NCBI GenBank assembly: GCA_015180985.1
Contig: CP054185.1
Span: 3,161,225 to 3,225,224, forward strand
DNA from: Flammeovirgaceae bacterium
GTDB lineage: Bacteria; Bacteroidota; Bacteroidia; Cytophagales; Cyclobacteriaceae
DNA length: 64,000 nucleotides
Direction of reading: 5' to 3'
The notes under the pieces are model-generated. The model was not told the DNA's origin. It saw nothing but the letters and a program-made list of their open reading frames with translations, and made no database searches. The translations under genes and the position numbers were made by a program. Shown one piece after another: positions 9,147-18,939 of this stretch; the stretch's first letter is position 1, and the number at the start of each line of letters is the position of its first letter.

Positions 9147-9908
9147 ATGCACATAAGAATGATTCAAATTTTATTGCTGCTAATTTGTCTTTTTGCGTAC
9201 CGCGCATCGGCTCAACCCGACTACGTGGTAACGGTTAAAGGCGATACTGTGTACGGCAAGATTCGGTTACTAAATTACAACAACGATCAAAAAATCCAGC
9301 TGACGGACGCCTCGCGTAAGAAAACAATTTATGGAAAACTGCAGTTTAAAGTATTTACCATAGCGGGAGACCTTTACCACCCTATTCGCACGCCACAGGG
9401 CTATGTGATTATGAAGCTGCTTAAGCCGGGTTACCTGAGCCTCTATGCCTTTCAGATGGAAAATCAAATCACCTGGGACGGGCAATACCTGTATAAACGC
9501 GATGGAGCAGGCCTTGAGGTTTCCAGTTTGCTGTTTAAAAAACGACTCACAAACTTTCTTGCCGAGTGCAGCGAATTGGCAGCTAAAATCGAGAGCAAAG
9601 AATTATCGCGAAACGATTTGGAAGAAATTATCGATCAGTTTAACGAATGCATTGACCAGCGAACAAAAGAAGCTGCAACGCAATCAGCCATTGCCAGCAA
9701 ACTGGATGAGTTGGAAACGGCTGTTAAGGCACTGGAAGAATCAGAAAATAAAACAACAGCACTTGAAGTGATTACCGAATTACGATTGAAGGTGCAGCGG
9801 GGCGAAAAGGTGCCCTCGTTATTTGGCAAAACCCTGCTCGATGCCTTGACGGCTTATCCGGAGCTTACGGAACTCGCTCAGGCCGCCTTGCGCGAAGTAC
9901 AACGTTAA
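9147..9908 (+). CDS. Secreted hypothetical protein with helical C-terminal half
   Basis: The ORF is open from 9027, but that start lies inside the Arc-like gene; the ATG at 9147 (or 9159) opens a signal peptide (MIQILLLLICLFAYRASAQ). The mature part begins with a beta-rich stretch (DYVVTVKGDTVYGKIRLLNY) like that seen in many exported Bacteroidota proteins that begin with a GDT-x-x-GKI motif. The second half is charged helix (about residues 130-250) rich in Glu and Lys. No catalytic motif is visible. It overlaps the convergent DoxX gene by 4 bases. Function unknown. Confidence 0.75.
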   Translation: MHIRMIQILLLLICLFAYRASAQPDYVVTVKGDTVYGKIRLLNYNNDQKIQLTDASRKKTIYGKLQFKVFTIAGDLYHPIRTPQGYVIMKLLKPGYLSLYAFQMENQITWDGQYLYKRDGAGLEVSSLLFKKRLTNFLAECSELAAKIESKELSRNDLEEIIDQFNECIDQRTKEAATQSAIASKLDELETAVKALEESENKTTALEVITELRLKVQRGEKVPSLFGKTLLDALTAYPELTELAQAALREVQR

Positions 9909-10306
9909 GACCGACCAGTAATTCTTTTTACAAAAGCGCTGCCGGTTTGGCGGTTCATCCAAATAACAACAACTGCACAAACCGCCACCAGTACCGCATA
10001 GAAAAACAACAACCCGTCATCATCCTGCACTTCAATACCCAAAAATGCAAGATGCATACCAATGGCTCCTGCCATAAGCCCAAGAGCAAGTACGCCACCT
10101 GCCCAGGCTGTAGCATTGATTAACAGCAGTACCGAAGCACTTAATTCCAATACGCCCACCATATACCGGCCCCAGGGTTCCATGCCAACGGTTGTAAAAA
10201 TTTCTACCGATTCAGGGGCGCCTGTAAACTTGAAATACAGCGTTTGCAGCATGATGACAGCAGCTAATAAACGGGCAAGCCAGTAAATAATATTTTTTGT
10301 TTTCAT
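9905..10306 (-). CDS. DoxX-family membrane protein
   Basis: 133-residue inner-membrane protein with four predicted transmembrane helices (IIYWLARLLAAVIMLQTLYFKF, then MVGVLELSASVLLLI, AGGVLALGLMAGAIGMHLAF, LLFFYAVLVAVCAVVVIWM). The first helix with LYFKFTGAPESV and the VGVLEL motif of the second helix are typical of DoxX/DoxD-like proteins. Family members are linked to quinone or thiosulfate metabolism and to oxidative-stress membrane complexes, but a precise role cannot be assigned. Single gene, 3' overlapping the upstream convergent gene by 4 bases. Confidence 0.8.
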   Translation of the reverse strand: MKTKNIIYWLARLLAAVIMLQTLYFKFTGAPESVEIFTTVGMEPWGRYMVGVLELSASVLLLINATAWAGGVLALGLMAGAIGMHLAFLGIEVQDDDGLLFFYAVLVAVCAVVVIWMNRQTGSAFVKRITGRS

Positions 10307-10399
10307 TTTGCAATCATACGATTAGGAAACCTCCGGGGTTTGTCAAGTAAATGACATTGCTTTAGTTTAGATTATTAAAACCCTGTTATCACATAAACC

Positions 10400-10858
10400 A
10401 TGAGATCTCTCTTCCTTTTACTGATAATACTCCCGGCATGCCGGCCCGACTCGTCAACCCACAAACACACGGCTGAGGTTGCAGATAGTGCAATCAGCTT
10501 CAAGAATGAGGATCCGGAATTAAAAGTGAGTTACGAAAATCTTTACGGGCAGTATCTCCATGAAAGCAACACCCGCGGATTTACCGCCTTGTTAGAATTG
10601 TCTCCACTGGGTAATGATTTATCATTTACAGTAAGCCTGCAGCACAGCAGTTGCGAAAGCAACCTGAACGGCACCATTGGCATGGTGTATCATGGTGAGG
10701 ATGAATATGCCGGTTTTTTCGACAGCGAACCGTGCCGGCTTGCCTTTAATTTCTTTCTTGCCGAAAACAAAATCAGGATTGACGAAATCGGGATATGCCA
10801 GGCACATCCTACGGGATGCTCTTTTGGCGGCACCTATGTTAAAAGAAAAACCGATTAA
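10400..10858 (+). CDS. Predicted lipoprotein, 152 aa
   Basis: Begins MRSLFLLLIILPACRPDSS: a short signal sequence ending in a lipobox-like LPAC, so lipidation at Cys14 is likely. The mature part is a small beta-rich domain with four cysteines (SSCES, EPCRL, GICQAH, TGCSF) that could form two disulfides. No family is recognised. It ends 4 bases inside the convergent menC gene. Confidence 0.7.
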   Translation: MRSLFLLLIILPACRPDSSTHKHTAEVADSAISFKNEDPELKVSYENLYGQYLHESNTRGFTALLELSPLGNDLSFTVSLQHSSCESNLNGTIGMVYHGEDEYAGFFDSEPCRLAFNFFLAENKIRIDEIGICQAHPTGCSFGGTYVKRKTD

Positions 10859-11922
10859 TCATTCTGTTCAAGGCTGCTTAGCTCCCATTGTCCGGAAACA
10901 TCAAACTTCAACTGACCGTTACCCGCAACCAGAGGCGAAGGAAAGTTATCGTTATACAACCGGCCGGTACCCAACCCCTGGTGTAGCTGTACCGGATAGT
11001 TGGCCGTAAACTGGGCAATGGCATTTAACCCGATGTTCGATTCGAGGGCTGAAGTTATCCACCACCCGATGCCGGCCGCTTCGGCCAGGCTAATCCATTC
11101 GGCACACGACTGAAGGCCGCCATGCAGGGTTGGCTTTAGAATAATAAATTGAGGTTTTATCCTTTTCAATACTTTCTCTTTTGTCTGAGCAGCCCCAATC
11201 AATTCCTCATCCAGTGCAATGGGTATGGGCGATTTCCGGCAAAGTTCTTCTACTTCTTCAGAACCGGGTTTGATGGGCTGTTCGATGGAGTGAATGTTGA
11301 ATTTCGCCAATTCATTCAGCTTATATAAAGCCTCATCGGGTTTAAATGATCCGTTGGCATCCAGCCGAAGGAGGATATTTTCGCGGAAATACTTTTTTCG
11401 GATATAATGAAGAATATCACATTCCTTTTCAAAGTTCAGTCCGCCTACTTTAATTTTTATACACCGGTAACCTTCCGAAATTTTTATAGAGGCCTGCTGC
11501 AGCATATAGTCCAGGTCGCCCATCCATACCAACCCATTGATTGGAATGGGTACGCCCCGGATAAACGAATTATCGTAAAGCATACGCCTGCCGCCATTTT
11601 GCAAATCAAGAATGGCGCTCTCTAACGCAAACGTTACGGATGGAAAGCCTGTGGGTACCAGATGCCTCACATCGTCTAAAACAACATGGGTCCGGTTATT
11701 TATTTTTTTCCCGATTTCATCCAGCAATGCTTCCAAATCAGGTACAGCCTCCGGGCTTAGCCCTGGTAGTGGGCTGCACTCACCCAGGCCGAAAACTTGC
11801 GGGTTGCGATCATCAAAAAGTTTAATGAACCACGATGTTTTATCCTTCATCCTTCCGCGCGAGGTGCGCGCATCGAAGTTAAAGTGAAATACTTTTTTAT
11901 AAATACTTGCCTGTAATGCCAT
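10855..11922 (-). CDS. menC: o-Succinylbenzoate synthase (enolase superfamily)
   Basis: Dehydrates SHCHC to o-succinylbenzoate in menaquinone synthesis, in the cytoplasm. The enolase-superfamily active site is complete: KIKVG (Lys156/Lys158), metal ligands Asp188 (RLDANGS), Glu214 (IEQP) and Asp238 (ALDEE), and the second catalytic Lys263 (ILKPTLHGG). The SALESNIG motif near the C-terminus supports MenC over muconate or dipeptide epimerase branches. Length (355) is normal. It is divergent from queA with 50 bp between and is not next to other men genes. Menaquinone is the expected quinone for the Alternative Complex III encoded at the right end of the window. Confidence 0.9.
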   Translation of the reverse strand: MALQASIYKKVFHFNFDARTSRGRMKDKTSWFIKLFDDRNPQVFGLGECSPLPGLSPEAVPDLEALLDEIGKKINNRTHVVLDDVRHLVPTGFPSVTFALESAILDLQNGGRRMLYDNSFIRGVPIPINGLVWMGDLDYMLQQASIKISEGYRCIKIKVGGLNFEKECDILHYIRKKYFRENILLRLDANGSFKPDEALYKLNELAKFNIHSIEQPIKPGSEEVEELCRKSPIPIALDEELIGAAQTKEKVLKRIKPQFIILKPTLHGGLQSCAEWISLAEAAGIGWWITSALESNIGLNAIAQFTANYPVQLHQGLGTGRLYNDNFPSPLVAGNGQLKFDVSGQWELSSLEQND

Positions 11923-11972
11923 GCGTACGCGAAAATAGGAAATAATTGAAAGGCTTACCTTTACGGTAATTC

Positions 11973-13157
11973 ATGCTGCGCATAACAGACTTTACTTACG
12001 ATTTACCGCAGGGGCGAATCGCCACACACCCATTACCCGAACGCGATACCTCCAAATTGCTGATTTACCGCAGCGGAATAATTGACCATGCTGCCTTTAA
12101 ATCGCTGGCGCAATACCTTCCGGCTGAGACAACACTTTATTTTAATAACACCCGGGTAATACGTGCACGGTTACTGTTTACGAAAAGCACCGGTGCGGTA
12201 ATCGAAATTTTTCTGCTCCACCCTGTCGAACCATCACCTGACCTTGCCTTGGCCATGCAAACACCGGGTACTTGCATCTGGCAATGCACCATCGGCAACC
12301 TGAAACGATGGAAGCCCGACACCGTTCTTGATGCTGTTGCCGGCAACCTGAATGTACAGGCCGAATTAATTGATCGTGAAAAGGGCCTGGTTAAATTAAG
12401 CTGGCACCCCGCAGCATATACATTTAGCGAAGTACTGGAACAGATTGGTGCCGTACCGTTACCCCCTTATATCAGGCGGGATTCCGAACCGGAAGATGCC
12501 ACCCGGTACCAAACCGTTTATTCGGTAAATGAAGGCGCAGTAGCCGCACCTACAGCCGGTTTGCATTTTACGGATGCTGTTTTTGAATCACTGAAATCAA
12601 AAGGAATACAAAGTAATTTTTTAACGCTGCATGTAAGTGCAGGAACCTTTTTGCCGGTTAAGACTGACGATGCTCTGCAGCATGAAATGCACAACGAACA
12701 AATTATTATTACTAAAGAAAATATCCTCTCCTTACTTCAACCCAACCGACTGACCGTAGCGGTTGGCACCACGGCCATGCGCACGCTGGAAAGTTTGTAC
12801 TGGTATGGCATTAAATTATTGAAGAAACCTGATTCAGAGTTTTTTATAACGCAATCCGATCCTTATCGGCAGTACAGCAATCTTCCTTCGGCTAACGAAG
12901 CCCTGCAGGCAATTGTAAACCGATTCGATAAACTTCAGACCAATACGCTTACCGGCAACACCTCCATCTACATTTACCCGGGATATACGTTTAAAATTTG
13001 CAAGGGCCTCATCACAAACTTTCATCTACCGGCTTCAACGCTCATTTTACTGGTTGCCGCCTTTGTGGGCGATGATTGGAAACGGATTTATGAGGAAGCT
13101 TTGAAAAACGATTACCGCTTCCTCAGCTATGGCGATAGTTCGTTACTAATCCCTTAA
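11973..13157 (+). CDS. queA: SAM:tRNA ribosyltransferase-isomerase (queuosine synthesis)
   Basis: QueA transfers and isomerises the ribosyl group of S-adenosylmethionine onto preQ1 in tRNA to give epoxyqueuosine. Visible signatures: N-terminal FTYDLPQGRIATHPLPERD, the FNNTRVIRARL strand, PLPPYIRR, the hallmark VAAPTAGLHFT at about residue 190, HVSAGTFLPV, and C-terminal ITNFHLPASTLILLVAAF. At 394 residues it is slightly longer than the usual 340-360. Transcribed alone, divergent from menC. Confidence 0.96.
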   Translation: MLRITDFTYDLPQGRIATHPLPERDTSKLLIYRSGIIDHAAFKSLAQYLPAETTLYFNNTRVIRARLLFTKSTGAVIEIFLLHPVEPSPDLALAMQTPGTCIWQCTIGNLKRWKPDTVLDAVAGNLNVQAELIDREKGLVKLSWHPAAYTFSEVLEQIGAVPLPPYIRRDSEPEDATRYQTVYSVNEGAVAAPTAGLHFTDAVFESLKSKGIQSNFLTLHVSAGTFLPVKTDDALQHEMHNEQIIITKENILSLLQPNRLTVAVGTTAMRTLESLYWYGIKLLKKPDSEFFITQSDPYRQYSNLPSANEALQAIVNRFDKLQTNTLTGNTSIYIYPGYTFKICKGLITNFHLPASTLILLVAAFVGDDWKRIYEEALKNDYRFLSYGDSSLLIP

Positions 13158-13196
13158 AAAATCAGTCGTCCTACGACTTCAAGTCGTAGGACGACT
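13156..13196 (-). terminator. Perfect 16-bp palindrome, intrinsic terminator
   Basis: Positions 13164-13179 and 13181-13196 are perfect inverted copies (AGTCGTCCTACGACTT) around one base. On the minus strand the hairpin is followed by GATTTTTT, so it should terminate the OmpA-family gene that stops at 13223. It also lies 6 bases after queA but has no T-run in that direction. The exactness suggests a dispersed palindromic repeat used as a terminator. Confidence 0.7.
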
Positions 13197-13222
13197 ACAC
13201 ACGCCAAGAATTAATCAAAAAT

Positions 13223-15526
13223 TTACAAGGCAGCCGTATCTACAATGCGCACCTCTACCCTTCGGCCTTCTTCCTTGCTGCTTTCGGTTTTCGTTGCGCC
13301 ATACCCCTTGGCCACAATTCTTCTGCGCACAATACCTCTGTGATTCAGGTAGTTAAGCACTTCAATAGCCCGCTTGTTCGAGAGTTCACGATTCATTTCT
13401 TCTGACCCTTCCTGTGAGGCAAACCCTGAAATTTCCACACTCAAATCCGGGTACTTATTTAATATGGCCAACACGTCATCAAGTTGCGGGTTGTATTGCG
13501 TCTTCAGGCTACTCTTACCGGCATCAAAATAGATTTTTACCTGCTTGGCAAGAACAGCTTTATCATAAACAGCTGCTTTTTTTGCCGGTTGGTTTTTCTG
13601 CTGCAACGCCTCCTTCGTTACTTCAAAAGTAGGCAACGACAGGATGGTTTTATCGCCTACATTTTTCTGTTCAAATTTACTTTCATCGCTCTCATCATAG
13701 TAATACGTACGAGTGGCTACTTCCAGTTTTTTGTTGCCGTCAGAAAAATCAACATTATCAATGGTATTGCTTAAGCGGATAAGTTCCAGCACATAATCCA
13801 CACCCTCGTCATCACCGGCAGCAATCAGGTCAAACATCAAATCGTACACATCCACCTTGCCGGTTTGTGCCAGCTTCACTTCATGTGATTTCCGCAAGTC
13901 GGCCTTCACATCCTGGTTGGCATCATAAAACGCATTTTTCACTTCCACTTCCTGGCCCACCACCACATCAAACTGCCGGATGGCCTTCAGGTTTATCTGC
14001 TGATACAATTCGTAGAAATAATCCTGGTTAGGCACGTTAACATTTACGGTGTAAGGCAGAAAATCTTCCGACTCAATTACGATATCATAATTTTTTGCCG
14101 GAGGCAAGATGATCAGATAACTGCCGGTTTCCGGATCGGGATCGTACACAAAGTCGAGGCGCTTGTTTGTTTCATTATCAATCACATAAATTTTAGTAGG
14201 CATTGGTTTACCCGTTTCGCCATTTAATATTTTTCCCTTGATCATGGTTAACGGAATGTTCGATGAGTGGGGAGGCATATCCAGGTAGTAAATATCCTGC
14301 GCGCCAAATCCGCCTTTCCGGTCGGATGAAAAATACCCACGCGTTCCGTTGGCAATGAGTGTAAAATAATTGTCGTTGGCTGTGGTGTTTACCGGGTACC
14401 CCATGTTTTCGGGCTTGGTCCATTTGCCGTTAACCAGTTTAGTTGTAAAAATATCGCGGCCGCCCATGGTGTTATGCCCATTGGAAGTAAAGAACAACGT
14501 TTTCTGATCGGGATGAATAAACGGAGCATCCTCATCGTCTTTGGTATTGATGGGTTCGCCCAGGTTAACCGGAGCACCCCATGTACCATTAGGCAGTAAC
14601 TCGGTTTTATAGATATCAAGGCCACCCTTTCCACCTAACCTGTCGCTGGCGAAATAAATCGTTTTCCCATCCGGTGTAATGCTGGCGGTGGTTTCGAGGT
14701 ACTTGCTGTTAATGGCTGGAGCAAGTACGGTTGGCTTTGACCAGGTTTCACCGGAGCGGTTTATCATAAAAATATTACCGGGGTCATCCACACCCCCCAT
14801 AAAGATCATCATCTTCTGGCCATCGGCCGAGATACCGGCAGTACCCACGTTCTTTTCAGACGAAACCGGAATAGGAACAGGCTCCGACCAGTTACCCGAG
14901 TTGTTATAGGCAATGTAAATTTCTTCAATAAACTTATCACCCGAACGGGTTTTGCCCGTATTGGGGCGCAAAGCCGTAAACGCCATGGTGCTCTCGTCAG
15001 CCGAAACCACCGGGTTGTATTCGGTATAGGTTGTGTTGACCACCGAACTGAAGTTGTGCACAGTAACCGAACGCGGTACCGACATCAAGGCGATGGCGTT
15101 GTGGCAAATTTCAATGGCGCGATCGGCTCTGGCAACGGCAGCCTTATCGGCTTTAACCAGTGCTTTGTACTGGTTAAATGATTCAATGGCGCGCTGAAGA
15201 TCTTCGCTGCGCAGGTATAGTTCACCTAAATCGTAATAGGCCACAGGAGGAACCGGGGCTTTGTTCTTAAGCGCAAAAACATAGTAGCCAATAGCCTTGG
15301 ATTGATCCTGGATAGTGCTTGATTTCTGGTAACACACCCCGGTTTTATAGTGTACCATCGGGTCCTTCTCACCCGACTGGATGGCTTCCAGAAACAACGG
15401 CAGTGCCTGTTCATAATTTTTAATACTGAAATACCGTTCGGCTTCGGCCAATGCTTTGCCGGATTGCGCAACGGCCGGTATTGCCAGCGGCATGCTAACA
15501 ACAAGAAACAAAAGGAGTCTTTTCAT
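13223..15526 (-). CDS. TPR / PD40 propeller / OmpA-domain protein, PorE-like
   Basis: 767 residues from ATG 15526 (an ATG two codons earlier, at 15532, is equally possible), with signal peptide MKRLLLFLVVSMPLAIPAVAQ. Order of domains: TPR repeats (about 20-130), a PD40/WD40-like propeller (about 165-440, blades such as TPDGKTIYFASDRLGGKGGLDIY), a carboxypeptidase-regulatory-like fold (about 455-530), and a C-terminal OmpA domain (about 640-760, SGFASQEGS, LSNKRA). This is the architecture of PorE, the periplasmic T9SS component that ties the machine to peptidoglycan. A T9SS substrate occurs in this window, but several paralogues usually exist, so the PorE assignment is an inference. The canonical OmpA peptidoglycan-binding Asp is replaced in GFASQEG, while the Arg of LSxxRA is kept. 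Confidence 0.85.
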   Translation of the reverse strand: MKRLLLFLVVSMPLAIPAVAQSGKALAEAERYFSIKNYEQALPLFLEAIQSGEKDPMVHYKTGVCYQKSSTIQDQSKAIGYYVFALKNKAPVPPVAYYDLGELYLRSEDLQRAIESFNQYKALVKADKAAVARADRAIEICHNAIALMSVPRSVTVHNFSSVVNTTYTEYNPVVSADESTMAFTALRPNTGKTRSGDKFIEEIYIAYNNSGNWSEPVPIPVSSEKNVGTAGISADGQKMMIFMGGVDDPGNIFMINRSGETWSKPTVLAPAINSKYLETTASITPDGKTIYFASDRLGGKGGLDIYKTELLPNGTWGAPVNLGEPINTKDDEDAPFIHPDQKTLFFTSNGHNTMGGRDIFTTKLVNGKWTKPENMGYPVNTTANDNYFTLIANGTRGYFSSDRKGGFGAQDIYYLDMPPHSSNIPLTMIKGKILNGETGKPMPTKIYVIDNETNKRLDFVYDPDPETGSYLIILPPAKNYDIVIESEDFLPYTVNVNVPNQDYFYELYQQINLKAIRQFDVVVGQEVEVKNAFYDANQDVKADLRKSHEVKLAQTGKVDVYDLMFDLIAAGDDEGVDYVLELIRLSNTIDNVDFSDGNKKLEVATRTYYYDESDESKFEQKNVGDKTILSLPTFEVTKEALQQKNQPAKKAAVYDKAVLAKQVKIYFDAGKSSLKTQYNPQLDDVLAILNKYPDLSVEISGFASQEGSEEMNRELSNKRAIEVLNYLNHRGIVRRRIVAKGYGATKTESSKEEGRRVEVRIVDTAAL

Positions 15527-15756
15527 AACCATAGATTATTTGGCTGCAATGTTAAACACATTGTTTAGGGAAAAACCTCCGTTTTTAGAAGCAATCTTAC
15601 AGGGATGTAAAAAACAGGCTGATTAAGTCATTATTAATTGATAGTTAAAGTATTTCTTAAACAGAATCAGGCATAAGTAACTGGAATCGAAAAAATTGGG
15701 CTATTGTAGGAATTGATTTGAAGAATATCGAATTTTAGGTTGCTTAGCCGAGTTTC

Positions 15757-18700
15757 ATGAAGAAAAGTCTGCTCACCCGCCTGTTTGATCTGGAGGAAGG
15801 GGAAGAGGGTCGCGTAGTCCTTCTTCTTATTATGAGTTTTTTTATGGGGGCCTTTCTGGCCACCTTCTCCGTTGCCGCCCAAACCCTCTTCCTGAACAAC
15901 CATAATGCAAAAACCGACCTGCCACCCGCCTTTGCCATTGCCGGCCTGTTTGGTATGGCCGCTACGATTACCTACAATTTTCTCCAGCGAAGGATTCCCT
16001 TTCAGTTGCTGGGTATACTCAGCCTTATAACCATAACCATTATTACAGCCACAATCGAATTTGCCGATCATTTTATTAATGACAAGGAAAGCATTTATTA
16101 TTTCGGTTTTACACAACTGGCACCCTTTACCCTTATCGTATTGCTTGTTTTCTGGGGGGCATTTAACCGCATGTTTAATGTGCGGCAAACCAAGCGCCTC
16201 TTTGGTAATGTTGACCAGGGAGCCCTGATTGCTTCACTGATTTCATTCTTTGCCATTCCGGTAGTACTGCCCTTGCTGCCCGATATTGATTCGCTGTACA
16301 CCATTAGCCTGGTGAGTATTGCCATTTTCACCATTCTGTTCTTCATCCTTTCTTCAAAATATGGTGGCGAAAACTGGTCGTTAAAAAAAGAGCAACAGGC
16401 CAATCAGAAGATAAGCATCATTGGCTTTTTCAAAAACAAGTACCTGGTATTCCTCTCGGTATTTATCGTGATTGGAATGGTAACCTTAAAATTTATCGAT
16501 TACCTGTTTCTGAACGTATCAACACAACAATTCAAACCGGAAGAGCTTGCCAACTTCCTTTCCTTGTTTGAGGCCACAGTGGTTATCTTCAGCTTCCTTT
16601 TCCAGACGTTTGCAGCCGATCGGGTGATTGCCGATTACGGCCTCCGGGTCGCTATATTGGTTAACCCTATCCTCATCGCCATTTTTACTGTGGCTGCCCT
16701 GGTCATCGGTATCATTTTCGGGTATACACTGGAAAGCCCCTCCTTCACGATCTTTTTCGTGATGATTGCCATGAGCCAGTTGTTTATTCTTTCCGTAAAA
16801 GAATCGCTGGACGAACCCGCACTTAAACTCTACCAACTGCCCTTCGAAACCAATATTAAAATCGATATTCAAACCAAACTGGAAGGCACCGTGGCCGCTT
16901 TTGCCATGGTTATTGCCGGGGGCCTGATTGCCTTAATAAACCGGGTTGAGCTTTTCGATATTTTCTACATCACCCTGTTTACCCTGCCCGTAATCGGCAT
17001 CTGGTATTTTGTAGGCAGCCGCATATACAACAGTTACAGGCAAACGCTTCAAACAACCCTCGTTAAAAATAAGACCAAGGTTGTTGGCCATGTTGAAAGG
17101 GAATACACCGTTGACAAAGTGCTGGAAAAAGAAGTAAATGGCACGGCCGAGGACAAAGTGATTTATGGCCTCCGGCTGATGGAGAAACTGGAACCTGCGT
17201 TGTTTGAAAATGCCATTATCCGGATGACGGGCAGCACCAATCCGCCTATTAAAGCATTTGCTGTTGAACGTGTTAAAGCACTGGGCATTGAAAAAGACCT
17301 GGAGAAAAATCCGGAGTTGCACGATCTGGCTCAAACCGCAAAGGGCTCTGCCGAAGACAGCGATGTGCTTTCCATTGCGCCCGACCGGCTGATGAAACTG
17401 AGCAAATCGGTAAAACCGGCCGACCGCATACTGGCCGTCAAACTATTGCGAAAACTTATCAGTCAACGCACCATTTTTGTCTTACTGGAATTATTGCGCG
17501 ATGTTGATTACAATGTGCGCAACGAAGCCATCGTAACTGCGCGGAAGGTTAAACGGCCCGAAACATTTCCGGTACTCATTGACCTGCTTTCTTCCCCCTC
17601 CTATGGCCACCAGGCCGCATCGGCATTGATTGAAGCGGGAGAGGCAGCATTGGATTCACTGGAAACTGCTTTTCATAAATCCGGCCAGACTGACCTGGTG
17701 ATGTTACGCATTGTGCAAATTATGGGGCGCATTGGAGGCGATAAGGCGTTGCAACTACTATGGAAAAAAGCCGATTACCCGGACAAGCGTATTGTGAAGC
17801 AAATTCTTTATTCGCTGCGATACATCAACTACCGGGCTACCGGCAGGCAGGCACGCGAAGTAATGGACCTGCTGGAAACCGAAATTGGGAAAACCCTTTG
17901 GAACCTGGCTGCTTTAAGCGAACTGCCCGACCAGGAAGAGTATATGTTATTGCGCGAAGCTGTGCGCGAGGAGATTCGGCTAAACTACGATCAGATTACC
18001 ATCCTGCTCTCGATTCTGTACGACCCCGAAGCTGTACAACTGGTACGCGAAAACATCCAATCGGGCGACCCCAACGGTATTGCCTATGCCATTGAACTGA
18101 TGGATTTGTTTGTTGACCAGGACCTGAAACCCAAACTCTTTCCGCTTTTCGATGACATCGCTATCGAAAAAAAACTTGAACAACTGCAGATTTACTTTCC
18201 GCGCGAAAGCTATAACCCCATCCAGGTTATCAACTACATCCTGAATCGCGATTTCAATCAAAACAACCGCTGGACGAAAGTGTGTGCCGTTTACACCTCA
18301 GCCTTTATTAAAGACTTTCGCATCAGCCGCGGGCTCATCGCCCAGATGTTCAACAAAGACAAGTTGCTTCAGGAAACCGCTGCCTGGGTTATTTATAACA
18401 AAGACCGGGCCGCCTACACCGTTATCAGCCAGCGCCTGCCCAACCGCGACAAAAAGTTTCTGGACTCGGCAATCGAAAACAACCAGTTGCTGGACGGCTT
18501 GAATGACGGCTTCTTCCTCGGCATTGAAATGGTGCTCTTTTTAAAACAGCTACCCGAATTTAAAAACATCAGCGGGGTGTTGCTGGCCGACCTGTTCGAT
18601 AAAATTATTCCGCTTGACCTTACACCTGGCGAGAAAGTAAACTTTACCTCCGACCAGAACGCCCCTATTTTTATTGTTGCCCACGGTGCTGTAACACTCA

Positions 18701-18921
18701 AAGAAGGCGACCTGGTCCGATTGACACTGCAAACAGGCAGTGTGTATGGCGATATTTTCCGGCAGAACGGTGCCGGCATTCACCCTGATTCACTGGAAGC
18801 AACGGAACGTTCCGTGGTATTCAGAATAAACCTCGTTGACTTCTATTTTGTGATTGCCAACCACCATGAATTGGTGGAGCAACTGATTAAAAATGCAACT
18901 GAACAAAAAACTATAGCCTAA
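15757..18921 (+). CDS. NTT-like transporter fused to HEAT repeats and cNMP-binding-like domain
   Basis: 1054 residues in three parts. Residues 1-430 form about 12 transmembrane helices resembling the ATP/ADP translocase (NTT)/MFS-like family (GAFNRMFNVRQTKRLFGNVDQGALIAS is a typical NTT-like loop). Residues about 480-870 are alpha-helical HEAT-type repeats (LLRDVDYNVRNEAIVTARKV). Residues about 940-1050 have the jelly-roll spacing of a cyclic-nucleotide-binding domain (LTPGEKVNFTSDQNAPIFIV...GSVYGDIF), but the usual phosphate-binding Arg cassette is not recognisable, so ligand binding is doubtful. First gene of a six-gene co-directional block; 18 bp separate it from the TIR-like gene. Likely an inner-membrane protein with a large cytoplasmic regulatory tail. 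Transported substrate, if any, unknown. Confidence 0.82.
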   Translation: MKKSLLTRLFDLEEGEEGRVVLLLIMSFFMGAFLATFSVAAQTLFLNNHNAKTDLPPAFAIAGLFGMAATITYNFLQRRIPFQLLGILSLITITIITATIEFADHFINDKESIYYFGFTQLAPFTLIVLLVFWGAFNRMFNVRQTKRLFGNVDQGALIASLISFFAIPVVLPLLPDIDSLYTISLVSIAIFTILFFILSSKYGGENWSLKKEQQANQKISIIGFFKNKYLVFLSVFIVIGMVTLKFIDYLFLNVSTQQFKPEELANFLSLFEATVVIFSFLFQTFAADRVIADYGLRVAILVNPILIAIFTVAALVIGIIFGYTLESPSFTIFFVMIAMSQLFILSVKESLDEPALKLYQLPFETNIKIDIQTKLEGTVAAFAMVIAGGLIALINRVELFDIFYITLFTLPVIGIWYFVGSRIYNSYRQTLQTTLVKNKTKVVGHVEREYTVDKVLEKEVNGTAEDKVIYGLRLMEKLEPALFENAIIRMTGSTNPPIKAFAVERVKALGIEKDLEKNPELHDLAQTAKGSAEDSDVLSIAPDRLMKLSKSVKPADRILAVKLLRKLISQRTIFVLLELLRDVDYNVRNEAIVTARKVKRPETFPVLIDLLSSPSYGHQAASALIEAGEAALDSLETAFHKSGQTDLVMLRIVQIMGRIGGDKALQLLWKKADYPDKRIVKQILYSLRYINYRATGRQAREVMDLLETEIGKTLWNLAALSELPDQEEYMLLREAVREEIRLNYDQITILLSILYDPEAVQLVRENIQSGDPNGIAYAIELMDLFVDQDLKPKLFPLFDDIAIEKKLEQLQIYFPRESYNPIQVINYILNRDFNQNNRWTKVCAVYTSAFIKDFRISRGLIAQMFNKDKLLQETAAWVIYNKDRAAYTVISQRLPNRDKKFLDSAIENNQLLDGLNDGFFLGIEMVLFLKQLPEFKNISGVLLADLFDKIIPLDLTPGEKVNFTSDQNAPIFIVAHGAVTLKEGDLVRLTLQTGSVYGDIFRQNGAGIHPDSLEATERSVVFRINLVDFYFVIANHHELVEQLIKNATEQKTIA

Positions 18922-18939
18922 CCGATAACCTTAACCAAC

